64,000 bases of DNA from Rhodospirillales bacterium (GTDB lineage: Bacteria > Pseudomonadota > Alphaproteobacteria > Micavibrionales > UBA1664): positions 1,550,001 to 1,614,000 of the forward strand of contig CP060260.1 of NCBI GenBank assembly GCA_023898805.1. Reading direction: 5' to 3'. Position 1 is the stretch's first letter; the number at the start of each line of letters is the position of its first letter. Position numbers and translations under genes: made by a program. The notes below the pieces were generated by a model. That model was not told the DNA's origin and made no database searches. It was given only the letters and a program-made list of their open reading frames with translations. Positions 53,482 through 62,463 of this stretch are shown here, one piece after another.

Positions 53482-53699
53482 GGCGCGATCCCGAAGATTC
53501 GCCCATCTGGGGCATCAAAATCGTCCGCCAGTATGATCTGCCCGCGCAACTGCCCGCCGCGCCGTTTTTTCGGGGACGTCGCGGGGGACAGCACGGCCAC
53601 CGGCTTTCCTGCGCGGGCGATGGTGACGGGTTCGCCCCCGTCCTCCAGCCCGGCGATGATTTTGGACAGATTGGTTTTGGCGGCATGAATATTAATCAT
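53478..53699 (-). CDS. Phd/YefM-type antitoxin
   Basis: 73-aa antitoxin: MINIHAAKTNLSKIIAGLEDGGEPVTIARAGKPVAVLSP is the Phd/YefM DNA-binding fold, followed by a basic flexible tail that should cover the PIN toxin. Upstream of the toxin, coupled to it (ATGA overlap). It probably represses its own promoter through the inverted repeats just upstream. Confidence 0.88.
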   Translation of the reverse strand: MINIHAAKTNLSKIIAGLEDGGEPVTIARAGKPVAVLSPATSPKKRRGGQLRGQIILADDFDAPDGRIFGIAP

Positions 53700-53702
53700 A
53701 AA

Positions 53703-53725
53703 CTAAGTCTAGTCTAGCTTAGCTA
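53703..53725. promoter_or_regulatory. Putative operator of the toxin-antitoxin pair
   Basis: CTAAGTCTAG and CTAGCTTAG form an imperfect inverted repeat directly before the antitoxin start (53699), and TAGCT-T-AGCTA (53715-53725) is a perfect 5-base palindrome. AT-rich, unlike neighbours. Position suits autorepression by Phd-type antitoxins; binding is inferred only. Confidence 0.45.
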
Positions 53726-53821
53726 ATATAGCAACAGGCTATAACGCACCCAAATCATGCCCATCCCGAATCGGGCATATTGGCGCAAGAAACGGCCGAC
53801 AAAGGGCGGGGGCGCAAAACT

Positions 53822-54547
53822 TTGGAAAAATGGGGCGATCAGGGCATCGTGCTGGCATCCCGCCCGCATGGCGAGGGCGCGGCGGTGGTCACCTTGCTGA
53901 CCGCGCGTCATGGCCGCCACGCAGGCTATGTGCATGGCGGCGCGACCAGCCAGCGTTTGCGCGCGGCGCTTCAGCCCGGCACGCGCATTGACTTGGATTG
54001 GCATGCGCAAAGCATGGACCAGTTGGGTAGTTTCGCGGTCACGGACGCCGCGCCGCCGCCGCCCGCCGCGTTCGACGATCCGGCGGGTTTGTGCGCACTG
54101 CAATCCGTCTGCGCCATTCTGGATCGTGCCTTGCCGGAGCGCGAACCACACCCCGCCTTGTTCGCGGGCACCTGTGCATGGCTGGACGCGCTGGCGCAGG
54201 AACGCGCGGTCTGGGCGGCGGCGCTGGTGTTTTGGGAACTCGCGCTGCTGCGCGAACTCGGCTTCGGGCTCGATCTGACGAAATGCGTGGTCACGAACGG
54301 CCGCGACGATCTGGCCTATGTCAGCCCGAAATCCGGCGGCGCGGTCAGCCGCGCGGGCGCGGGCGAATATCGCGATCGTCTGCTGCGCCTGCCGTCCTTT
54401 TTGCACGGCGCTGGCGACCTGCCGGATAACGCCGATATCCGCGACGGACTCAAACTCGCGGGCCATTTTCTCGAACATCGGCTGTTCGCGCACACCACCT
54501 GTGCCTTGCCCGATGCGCGCCTGCGCCTGCCGGAATTTTTTGCTTAA
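53822..54547 (+). CDS. recO: DNA repair protein RecO
   Basis: 241-aa recombination mediator that helps RecA onto ssDNA. TTG 53822 is preferred since the product then opens WGDQGIVLASRPHGEGAAVVTLLT, as RecO proteins do; a TTG at 53780 would add 14 residues. The C-terminal domain has KCVVTNGRDDLAYVSPKSGGAVSRAGAG typical of RecO. It follows the TA pair on the opposite strand and is convergent with the methyltransferase gene. Confidence 0.92.
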   Translation: MEKWGDQGIVLASRPHGEGAAVVTLLTARHGRHAGYVHGGATSQRLRAALQPGTRIDLDWHAQSMDQLGSFAVTDAAPPPPAAFDDPAGLCALQSVCAILDRALPEREPHPALFAGTCAWLDALAQERAVWAAALVFWELALLRELGFGLDLTKCVVTNGRDDLAYVSPKSGGAVSRAGAGEYRDRLLRLPSFLHGAGDLPDNADIRDGLKLAGHFLEHRLFAHTTCALPDARLRLPEFFA

Positions 54548-55200
54548 CCCGGTCTGCGCATGCTGAACACGCCGTAACGACGGATATTCAATAAATCTGG
54601 ATCAAAATGTGCCCGCATGACGGTATGTGAAATTACGTCGAACCCGGCCTTTTTAAAAGCATCGCGCACGCGCGGCTCCGTCTGCGCGTAATTCCACAAA
54701 TCTTCCGGGTAATCACGCTCTCCGACGATGTCGGCTGAACCGGGTTCGCCCAAGGGCAGCCATTCATAGGTGAACACGAACGCCGCCCCCGGTTTGAGGA
54801 TGCGATGAAATTCGCCTGCAAGATGCGGCGTGGCCGGAATGTGTCCGAACACGCCCGCCGACACCGCGCCGTCGAAAACGGCATCCGCGAAGGGTAGGGC
54901 GACGCCCGGTTGATATTGTCCGCGCACCAGATGCAGGCGCGGATGCATCGCCAGCTTGCGTTGCGCGATCGCCAGCATCGGCGCGGCGGGGTCGATGCCG
55001 GTAATCCGTGCGCGCGTGTGTTTCGCCAGTGCTTGTGTCACCCGGCCCGTGCCGATGCCGAAATCAAGAATATGCGCGTCTTCTCCGAACGGCCCCGCCA
55101 CCTGCGCGAACAGCGCCGCGATGCGGCGCGGTAGCAGGCTGTAACCAAGGATGCGCGCGGTCAAATCATACCCGCGGGCATGGGCGATGTATTGGCTCAT
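54544..55200 (-). CDS. SAM-dependent methyltransferase
   Basis: 218-aa class I methyltransferase from the ATG at 55200. SAM motif I ILDFGIGTGRVTQAL (about 43-57), then GIDPAAPMLAIAQRKL and FDGAVSAGVFGHIP. Substrate unknown. Its last 4 bases overlap the convergent recO stop. Starts upstream are possible but would add an unlikely leader. Confidence 0.82.
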   Translation of the reverse strand: MSQYIAHARGYDLTARILGYSLLPRRIAALFAQVAGPFGEDAHILDFGIGTGRVTQALAKHTRARITGIDPAAPMLAIAQRKLAMHPRLHLVRGQYQPGVALPFADAVFDGAVSAGVFGHIPATPHLAGEFHRILKPGAAFVFTYEWLPLGEPGSADIVGERDYPEDLWNYAQTEPRVRDAFKKAGFDVISHTVMRAHFDPDLLNIRRYGVFSMRRPG

Positions 55201-55307
55201 GCCGTGTTGTAGGGGGCGGGATAACCTTATGTCAATTTTTTCGGCATGGGACGCTTTATCATTTTTTCTTGGATTTCCGGGCATTTCCGGTTAAACACGG
55301 CCCTATC

Positions 55308-57551
55308 ATGGCCCGTAAATCCGATCCCATCCGCGACAATCCCGGCACCATCGTCGAACAGCCGTTGGTCGATATTCTCTCCCGGCATTACCTCGCCTAT
55401 GCGCTTTCCACCATCACCTCGCGCTCGCTGCCCGATGTGCGCGACGGCCTCAAACCCGTGCACCGGCGCCTGTTATACGCGATGCACGAACTTGGCCTGC
55501 GCCCGCAATACGGCCCCAAGAAATCGGCGCGCGTGGTCGGCGATGTCATCGGTAAATTCCACCCGCACGGCGACCAGTCTGTCTATGACGCGCTGGTACG
55601 GCTGGCGCAGGATTTCGCGGTGCGTTATCCACTGGTCGACGGGCAGGGCAATTTCGGCAATATCGACGGCGACAACGCCGCCGCCATGCGTTACACCGAG
55701 GCGCGCCTGACCCCCGTCGCCGAACTGCTGATGGACGGCCTGGACGAGGACGCGGTCGATTACCGCCCCACCTATGACGGCGAAACGCAGGAACCGGTGG
55801 TGATGCCGGCGGGGTTCCCCAACCTGCTGGCCAATGGCTCGTCGGGCATCGCGGTCGGCATGGCCACCAACATCCCGCCGCACAACGCCGCCGAATTATG
55901 CGAGGCGATGGTCGCGATGATCGAGGGCGATCCGTCGATCGCCGATCTGGTCAAGATGATCCCCGGCCCGGATTTTCCCACCGGTGGCATTCTGGTCGAG
56001 GACCGCGCCAGCGTCGTCGACGCCTATACCAAGGGCCGCGGGTCGTTCCGTCTGCGCGCGAAATGGACGCAGGAAGACCTGAAAAACGGCAACTGGCAGA
56101 TCGTCGTCACCGAAATCCCCTATCAGGTGCAAAAGGCCAAGCTGATCGAGGATATTGCCGCCCTGATCGCCAATAAAAAAATCGCGACTCTGGACGACGT
56201 GCGCGATGAATCGGCCGAGGACGTGCGCCTCGTGCTGGTCCCGAAAACGCGCAACATCGAACCGGCTTTGTTGATGGAGCAACTGTTCCGCGCTTCGGAC
56301 CTGGAAATCCGTTTCGGCCTCAACATGAACGTGCTGGAGGGCGGACGCTCGCCGCGCGTGATGAATTTGAAGGAGGCGCTGCAATCCTTCCTCGACCACC
56401 GGCAGGAGGTTCTGGTCCGCCGCTCGAAAAACCGGCTTGGCATCGTCGAACACCGGCTGGAAATTCTGGCGGGGTATCTGATCGCCTATCTCAACCTCGA
56501 CAAGGTCATCAAGATCATCCGCACCGAGGACGAGCCGAAACCCGTCTTGATGAAGGCCTTCAAACTGACCGAGGTGCAGGCCGACGCGATCCTCAACATG
56601 CGTCTGCGCTCCCTGCGCCGGCTTGAGGAAATGGAGATCAAGACCGAAAACAAACAGCTTCTGGCCGAAAAGGCGGAGCTGGAGGCGCTGCTTGGCTCCG
56701 AACGACGCCAGTGGACCGCGATCAAGAAACAGATCGTCGCGCTGGGCAAGCAGTTCGGCAAGGATACCGCGCTGGGCGCGCGCCGCACAAAAATCGGCAA
56801 ACCATCGCAGATTCAGGTCGTGTCTGAGGAAGATTTCATCGAGAAGGAACCGGTGACGCTGGTACTTTCGGCGCAGGGCTGGATCCGCGCCATGAAGGGC
56901 CACGGCCTCGACCCGTTGAGCTTCAAGCACAAGGATGGTGACGAAAACCGTTTCGTCATGCCGGTCCAGACCACCGACAAGGTTCTGGTCTTCGCCAGCA
57001 ACGGGCGCTCCTACACGCTGGGTGCGGACAAGCTGCCTTCGGGCCGCGGTTACGGCGAACCGATCCGCCTGATGATCGACATGCAGCCCGCCGACGATAT
57101 CGTCGCGCTGTTCGTCTATAACGAATCCGATCGTTATCTGGTGGCGTCTTCCGACGGGCGCGGCTTTGTCGTCAGGGCGGCGGATTGCCTGGCCCAGACC
57201 AAAAACGGCAAGATCGTCCTCAACCTCGACGATGGCGCGCAGGCGGCGGTGATCCGGCCTGTCGCGGCGGGTGACGACCACGTCGCCGTGTCCGGCACAA
57301 ACCGCAAGCTGGTGGTTTTTCCGTTGGCAGATCTGCCGGAAATGACGCGCGGCAAGGGCGTGACGCTGCAAAAATACAAGGGCGGAAAACTGGCCGACGC
57401 GATCACCTTCACGATAAAAGGCGGCCTGCCTTTCCGTGACGGACGCGGCAGCGAAAAAAGCGCGAACGCCAAACTTTGGCTCGCAGGCCGCGCTTCGCAG
57501 GGAAAAATGCCGCCCGACGGATTCCGCCGCGACAACCGGTTCAACGTTTAG
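55308..57551 (+). CDS. parC: DNA topoisomerase IV subunit A
   Basis: 747-aa ParC that decatenates chromosomes. ATG 55308 opens MARKSDPIRDNPGTIVEQPLVDILSRHYLAYALSTITSR. The active-site Tyr is Y129 in AAAMRYTEARL. The quinolone region reads HPHGDQSVYDALV, with Gln where E. coli ParC has Ser80. The C-terminal domain with GRGFVVRAADCLAQTKNGK supports ParC over GyrA. No parE in the window. Confidence 0.95.
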   Translation: MARKSDPIRDNPGTIVEQPLVDILSRHYLAYALSTITSRSLPDVRDGLKPVHRRLLYAMHELGLRPQYGPKKSARVVGDVIGKFHPHGDQSVYDALVRLAQDFAVRYPLVDGQGNFGNIDGDNAAAMRYTEARLTPVAELLMDGLDEDAVDYRPTYDGETQEPVVMPAGFPNLLANGSSGIAVGMATNIPPHNAAELCEAMVAMIEGDPSIADLVKMIPGPDFPTGGILVEDRASVVDAYTKGRGSFRLRAKWTQEDLKNGNWQIVVTEIPYQVQKAKLIEDIAALIANKKIATLDDVRDESAEDVRLVLVPKTRNIEPALLMEQLFRASDLEIRFGLNMNVLEGGRSPRVMNLKEALQSFLDHRQEVLVRRSKNRLGIVEHRLEILAGYLIAYLNLDKVIKIIRTEDEPKPVLMKAFKLTEVQADAILNMRLRSLRRLEEMEIKTENKQLLAEKAELEALLGSERRQWTAIKKQIVALGKQFGKDTALGARRTKIGKPSQIQVVSEEDFIEKEPVTLVLSAQGWIRAMKGHGLDPLSFKHKDGDENRFVMPVQTTDKVLVFASNGRSYTLGADKLPSGRGYGEPIRLMIDMQPADDIVALFVYNESDRYLVASSDGRGFVVRAADCLAQTKNGKIVLNLDDGAQAAVIRPVAAGDDHVAVSGTNRKLVVFPLADLPEMTRGKGVTLQKYKGGKLADAITFTIKGGLPFRDGRGSEKSANAKLWLAGRASQGKMPPDGFRRDNRFNV

Positions 57552-57626
57552 GGCGCAGATACGCCCTGCGCTGGCTGTTACTGGGCTGGAACCTAACCGT
57601 CGGAATACGAATGGGAATCGCGCAGG

Positions 57627-58457
57627 TCATGACACGCGCGCGGCTGGCTGGGCCGGAAAACGGGGGTCGCGCAACGCGCGCACGCCCGCGCGGCTGTCCA
57701 CGCGCACCCATTCGCCGTTCAGATAAAACTCCATCGGCAGGAACTTGGATTTCCAGCTTAAGGGCCCTGGTTTATTGGTCCAGAAACCAAAATACAGGTA
57801 TTTCATATCCGTGTGTTCTTGCAGATGCGCGATCAGCCGCAGCACCAGCGCCTGCCCGATACCCTGTTGGCGCAAAGCAGGGTCGTAGAAAAACTGGGTG
57901 CCGTATGCGGCTGTTTCGTAGCCATGCGCGATGACCACGCCGCGCAACCCGCCTTCGGCATCGCGCAAGGTGATATAAAATGGGTCGGTCCCGACATAAC
58001 CACTCAGATAATTGAAATACGCGCCCGACCGATGCGCGGCGTAACCTTGTTCATGGACGGCGTTCTGGAACACGGTGTACAGCCGGCTGAAGGGGTCGCG
58101 TCCGTTATGGTCGAACCGTGGCAATCCGTCGAACACAGCCTGTTTCAGCATGTCGTTGTGTGCAGCGGTTTTTCTAAATTCGCCATCCGGTACGAAATCG
58201 GCCAGCGGTAGGCGAAGGGGGATACAGGCGTGACAATCCCTGCAAACGGGCTTGGTGAATCCAGCCTCTGTGGGAATATAGCCATCCTCAAGAAAGGGCA
58301 GGACGCCGCCGGGGATACTAGGATCGGGAAGGGTAAAAGGCGTACGCAGGCGTGTGCGGAGTATTTCCGAGGTGTTCTGCCGCGTTGGTTTGTCCGGAAC
58401 CAACGTGCATATGCTGACAATGCCTCGGGACTTTTCAAAGTATTCACGTGATGTCAT
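57627..58457 (-). CDS. bpt: Aspartate/glutamate leucyltransferase-like (Bpt/Ate family), copy 1
   Basis: 276-aa N-end rule aminoacyltransferase. Starts at ATG 58457, which overlaps the stop of the upstream paralogue by 4 bases. Three Cys in VCRDCHACIPLRL (C72, C75, C78) mark the N-terminal ATE domain; the C-terminal part has DPALRQQGIGQALVLRLI and WKSKFLPMEFYLNGEWV. Family members add Leu to Asp/Glu N-termini or Arg in eukaryotes. Second copy lies immediately upstream. Confidence 0.88.
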   Translation of the reverse strand: MTSREYFEKSRGIVSICTLVPDKPTRQNTSEILRTRLRTPFTLPDPSIPGGVLPFLEDGYIPTEAGFTKPVCRDCHACIPLRLPLADFVPDGEFRKTAAHNDMLKQAVFDGLPRFDHNGRDPFSRLYTVFQNAVHEQGYAAHRSGAYFNYLSGYVGTDPFYITLRDAEGGLRGVVIAHGYETAAYGTQFFYDPALRQQGIGQALVLRLIAHLQEHTDMKYLYFGFWTNKPGPLSWKSKFLPMEFYLNGEWVRVDSRAGVRALRDPRFPAQPAARVS

Positions 58458-59383
58458 GGCGTGCGCGGCCCCGGGCGAATTTGCCCGTATGTGCAGCGCT
58501 GGGCGCGGATATCGGGGCGGTTTTTCATGCGTGTCCATTCGTCGTGAATGAACAGCTCCAGCGGCGTGTAGTTGCCCTTCCAGCTATAAGGCGTCGCCAC
58601 GCGCGTCCAGTCGCCAAGATATAGATATTTATATCCCGCATCCTGCAGCCATGCGATGGACTCTAAAACCATCGCCTGCCCCAGACTGGTTTTGATCCGC
58701 TCCGGCGTATGGTAGAACATGCCGCCGAAAGCCGCGGCCGCGCCGGTGAAGAACAGCAACCCGCCGACAAGCCGCTCGCTTTCATCTATTGCGGCGATGA
58801 AATGCGGACGCAGGCCGGGATAATGCGCGCTGTCTTGAAAACTGGCTAATGCTTGCGAGAGCGTTGCAACCTGTTCGTTAGGGTTCTGGGTACTGGGTGC
58901 ATCCCAATACCCTCGCGCGATCATGTGCCGTATGTGGAGGTCGATATTCGCTTCAAGGCCCAAAGCCGGCTTTCCCTCGTTTCCCGCAAGCGGGGGCAGG
59001 CCGGGATAAATCTGTATGGCGAGGTCGCGGTTCCGCGCAACGATGCGGCGATGCTCGCGCCCGGGTTTAAAATCGTCCAGCACGATACGCGCAGGCACGC
59101 ATTTGACGCAGTCGGGACAGGCCAGCTTTTTGAAACCTTCACGAATAGGTATGGCGCCCTGCGCCAGATAATGGTCGGCGTGTTCCTGTGGGATGCTCTC
59201 GGGATAGGGCAGGATCGGTCCGATGTCAGGAGCGGTGCGGTAGAGATTGGTTGTCTCGGTCAGGCGGAATTCGCCAGACACGATTGCACAGGCCGCGGCG
59301 GGCCCAGCCTTATGCACAAGATGAAAAGCGTTTGAAGTCAGGGTTTCTGTCACGGGTCGGGATGCTAAAAGCCCCGGCGTCAT
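58454..59383 (-). CDS. Aminoacyltransferase of the Bpt/Ate family, copy 2
   Basis: 309-aa paralogue of the previous gene, start ATG 59383. CPDCVKCVPARI (C89, C92, C95) repeats the Cys motif, with FKPGREHRRIVARNRDL following, closer to canonical Bpt than copy 1. C-terminal SLGQAMVLESIAWLQDAGYKYLYLGDW and WKGNYTPLELFIHDEW. Two tandem coupled copies suggest divided substrate choice. Annotation as leucyltransferase is a family-level inference. Confidence 0.82.
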   Translation of the reverse strand: MTPGLLASRPVTETLTSNAFHLVHKAGPAAACAIVSGEFRLTETTNLYRTAPDIGPILPYPESIPQEHADHYLAQGAIPIREGFKKLACPDCVKCVPARIVLDDFKPGREHRRIVARNRDLAIQIYPGLPPLAGNEGKPALGLEANIDLHIRHMIARGYWDAPSTQNPNEQVATLSQALASFQDSAHYPGLRPHFIAAIDESERLVGGLLFFTGAAAAFGGMFYHTPERIKTSLGQAMVLESIAWLQDAGYKYLYLGDWTRVATPYSWKGNYTPLELFIHDEWTRMKNRPDIRAQRCTYGQIRPGPRTP

Positions 59384-59412
59384 TCCGTCAAATTTTGCCC
59401 GTCAAGCTTTAC

Positions 59413-61038
59413 CTAGAACGTCAGTTCCTTGTTCCCGCCCACGTCCGGCGCCGCCTGAAGCGGCAGGGCGGATGAAGAAGGCGTGCCGGGCGTGGCGGCC
59501 TTTTTGGGCGGGGTTTCCTGCGGCATTGCGGATTGGGGGTTGGATATCTCCATATCCGGCGCTGCGGGCAGGGCAGCGCGCTGTTTGGGCGCGGCGGGTG
59601 CGGGCGCCGGATCGCCGAAGGTCAGGCTTTTTTGGCCCTTCGTTTCCGGCGCGGCGGCGGGCGCGGCTTCTGATGTTTCAGGCAGCGTATCCTTGCCGGT
59701 CTTGAATACCGGTGTGGTGATGCGCGGCGGTCCGGGGTTTTCAACCGGAACGGTTTTATAGGGTGATTGCTTCGGCCCCTCATACAGGGAACTCGACGCG
59801 GGCGGCGGTGCATCGCCGAACACCATCACCTGCGGCCCGCGCGGCACCGAAATCGTATCGTCCGGCGTGGTCGGCAGCGGCACGTTGTTCTGTTGCTCCA
59901 GTGTGTCGACGGCGGGGGCGTTGCTATCGCCTTTTGCCTGCGTCTGTTGCTGCGCCGCGCCTGATGGGGTTTGCGTCTGGACCGGCGGTTGTGCCGCCGC
60001 GTTGTCTGCTGTGGGCTTGGCCGTGTCGTCGATGATAGTCAGCCCGCCGGCAGAGGCCGCGCCTTTCGCCGCCTCCTGCGCCGCGATTTTATCGGCGGCC
60101 TGCTGTGCCAGTTCCTTCTTCATCTTGTCCTTGGCGTCCTTGCTCGGCTTTTCGCGCATCAAAATGATGCTGATGCGGCGGTTGCGCGGGCTGGCGGGAT
60201 CGGTGTCCAGCGGTTCGCGGTCGGCGCGGCCCATGACGTTTTCAATGCGGTTTTCCGGCAATCCTGCCTGCACCATCACCCGGCGGCTGGCCTGTGCCCG
60301 GTCGGCCGACAGGTTCCAGTTGTCATACCCGTTGGGATTGCGATAGCGCGAGGAATCGGTGTGCCCACGCACGGAAACAGGGTTGGTCATCGGCGTGACC
60401 ACGCCCGTCACCTTGATCAGCAATTCGCGCATGAAATCGTACATCGCCGCCGAACCGGACGGGAACATCGAACGCCCCTTGTCGTCGACGATCTGGATGC
60501 GCAGCCCTTCGGGCGTAATGTCGATCATCAGGTTTTTTTGCAAATCCTTGAGGTCCGCTGATTTCGCGATTTCGGCCTTAAGCTGTTCCGCCGCCTTCTG
60601 GAACTTGCTGTCCTCGATCTTGCGCAAGGCCTCCTCGGCCAGGATATCGGCGTTTTCCTCGCCCTTTTCGCTTTTGTTGCCGCTTTGCGAGCCTTGCGCG
60701 GAAGTCTGGTTTTGCTGGACCTGCGTGAGCGGCTGCACGGTGCTGACCATCGCGCCGATGGGGCTCATGCTCAGGCCGCCAAGAATGCCGCCCGCGCCGC
60801 TCATCACGTCGGACACTTTGGGGTGCGACGGGTCGAAATAGTTGGAAATCGCGTTCTTCTGGTCCTCGGTCGTGACGTTCAAAAGCCACAACAGCAGGAA
60901 GAACGCCATCATCGCGGTCACGAAGTCGGCATAGGCCACCTTCCACGCGCCGCCGTGATGCCCGCCGCCGCTCTTCTTGATGCGCTTGATGACGATCGGG
61001 GCGAGTTTTTCCTTTTCGTCCTTTTTCTGCTGGGCCAT
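59413..61038 (-). CDS. motB: Flagellar motor stator protein MotB
   Basis: 541-aa stator subunit. Cytoplasmic basic leader, one membrane helix with proton-binding D38 in VAYADFVTAMMAFFLLLWLL, then the OmpA peptidoglycan-binding domain (about 205-305) with VRGHTDSS and NWNLSADRAQASRRV. Residues about 310-541 are a disordered Ala/Pro/Gln-rich extension, making it much longer than E. coli MotB (308). Downstream of motA with 15 bases between. Confidence 0.93.
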   Translation of the reverse strand: MAQQKKDEKEKLAPIVIKRIKKSGGGHHGGAWKVAYADFVTAMMAFFLLLWLLNVTTEDQKNAISNYFDPSHPKVSDVMSGAGGILGGLSMSPIGAMVSTVQPLTQVQQNQTSAQGSQSGNKSEKGEENADILAEEALRKIEDSKFQKAAEQLKAEIAKSADLKDLQKNLMIDITPEGLRIQIVDDKGRSMFPSGSAAMYDFMRELLIKVTGVVTPMTNPVSVRGHTDSSRYRNPNGYDNWNLSADRAQASRRVMVQAGLPENRIENVMGRADREPLDTDPASPRNRRISIILMREKPSKDAKDKMKKELAQQAADKIAAQEAAKGAASAGGLTIIDDTAKPTADNAAAQPPVQTQTPSGAAQQQTQAKGDSNAPAVDTLEQQNNVPLPTTPDDTISVPRGPQVMVFGDAPPPASSSLYEGPKQSPYKTVPVENPGPPRITTPVFKTGKDTLPETSEAAPAAAPETKGQKSLTFGDPAPAPAAPKQRAALPAAPDMEISNPQSAMPQETPPKKAATPGTPSSSALPLQAAPDVGGNKELTF

Positions 61039-61053
61039 CGTCCGCGCCCGCCC

Positions 61054-61950
61054 TTAGGCCGCCGCGGCGCTGCCGCCGGACGTGGCCTTGTTGGTCGCTT
61101 CCTCGACCTCAAGGAAGGTCGGCTGCGCGTCGTGGTGCAGGGTCTTGCGCGCGAATTCGACCGCCACCTGCGGGGCGCAGCCCTGCAACAGCGCAAGGAT
61201 CGCGACCTTGATGCACACGTAATATTTGATTTCCGTTTCGACGCGGCTGTTGATCGCGCCCGCCAAAGGCGCGATATAGCCGTACGACATCCACACCCCA
61301 AGGAAGGTTCCGACCAGCGCGCCGCCGATCATTTCGCCCAGGATTTCCGGCGGCTCGGTGATCGAGCCCATGGTCTTGATGACACCCAGCACGGCGGCGA
61401 CGATCCCCAGCGCGGGGATCCCGTCCGCCATGGTCTGCACGGCGTGACCGGGGTGACGCCGCTCGGTCGCAAGCGTCTCCAGCTCCTGATCCATCAACGC
61501 TTCGAGGGTCAGCGGGTTGTCGTTGCCCAGCGAGATGATGCGCAGATAATCGCACAGGAACGTGCGCGCATGGTGGTTTTCGTTGAATTTGGGAAACTGT
61601 TTGAAGATTTCGGATTCATCCGGGTTTTCGATATGCGCTTCCAGCGCCAGCCAGCCTTTTTGCTTGGACGTGCGGAAGATCAGGTACAGCATCCCCAAAA
61701 GCTCAAGATAGTCTTCCTTGGAATGCGCTTCCGGTTTTGTGATCAGCTTGAGGTAATGCAGCGTTTCCTTGATGACGTGCGGCGAGTTCGCGATGATGAA
61801 CGCAGACACGGCGCAGCCCATGATGGTCAACCCTTCGCCGGGCAGGGCATGCAGGATGACGTGGGTGATGATCTCGACCTTGCCGCCGGCGATCAGGAAC
61901 CCGCCGAACGTGCATACGATGACCGCAACAAGACCGATGATTTTCAACAT
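61054..61950 (-). CDS. motA: Flagellar motor stator protein MotA
   Basis: 298-aa inner-membrane stator subunit forming a proton channel with MotB. ATG 61950 has AGGAG about 10 bases upstream. Four hydrophobic segments: about 4-20, 31-50, 170-192 and 200-222, with a large cytoplasmic loop from about 60 to 165. GIPALGIVAAVLGVIKTMGSITEPPEILGEMIGGALVGTFLGV is a family signature. No other flagellar gene is in the window. Confidence 0.95.
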   Translation of the reverse strand: MLKIIGLVAVIVCTFGGFLIAGGKVEIITHVILHALPGEGLTIMGCAVSAFIIANSPHVIKETLHYLKLITKPEAHSKEDYLELLGMLYLIFRTSKQKGWLALEAHIENPDESEIFKQFPKFNENHHARTFLCDYLRIISLGNDNPLTLEALMDQELETLATERRHPGHAVQTMADGIPALGIVAAVLGVIKTMGSITEPPEILGEMIGGALVGTFLGVWMSYGYIAPLAGAINSRVETEIKYYVCIKVAILALLQGCAPQVAVEFARKTLHHDAQPTFLEVEEATNKATSGGSAAAA

Positions 61951-62143
61951 GCCGCGGCTTCTCCTGGCTGTCGCCCGTGCGTACGCGGTTCGCCGTGCTG
62001 TTTCTGGCACGCATTCCGGCGCGAAATCTGGTTCGGGCTATGGGACAAGAATGGCATCCGGAACGTTAAAACGGCGTCAATTGACTATGGAAACGGCGCA
62101 GAATCGCGCCGCGAACGATCAAGTTTACCGCGTCCCGAATCCG

Positions 62144-62449
62144 TCAATCAACAGGCGATTCATCCGGCGCGAATGTGCGCATGGATAAGGCATGCAACCC
62201 GGTTTCGGCCCACAGGGGCGCGATCAGGTCCATCACCCGGCGCTGGCGCTGCAACCGGCTTAGCCCGATAAAGGCGGCCGAGGTGATTTCCAGCGCGAAA
62301 TGGCTTTCGCCCGCGCCGTTGTGCCCGGCATGGCCGATATGCCGGTCGCTTTCGTCGTGGACGACCAGCCGTGAAGGGGAAAGCGGGGCCAGTTTTTCCT
62401 CTAGCCTGTCCCGCAGTTTTTTCTTGAGTTTGCTTTGCGTCATGCTCAT
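62144..62449 (-). CDS. BolA-family protein
   Basis: 101-aa BolA-like protein, about half shorter alternatives start at M3. Conserved RLEEKLAPLSPSRLVVHDESDRHIGHAGHNGAGESHFALEITSAAFIGLSRLQRQRRVMDLI with BolA His and Cys-free core. BolA proteins work with monothiol glutaredoxins in iron-sulfur and morphology control. Divergent from the DnaJ-domain gene, a common alphaproteobacterial pair. Confidence 0.9.
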   Translation of the reverse strand: MSMTQSKLKKKLRDRLEEKLAPLSPSRLVVHDESDRHIGHAGHNGAGESHFALEITSAAFIGLSRLQRQRRVMDLIAPLWAETGLHALSMRTFAPDESPVD

Positions 62450-62463
62450 ATCTGCCCTCTCAT

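Noticed and set aside
55896..57371. 491-codon open frame antisense to parC
   Set aside because: Shadow of parC; the parC frame is complete and conserved.
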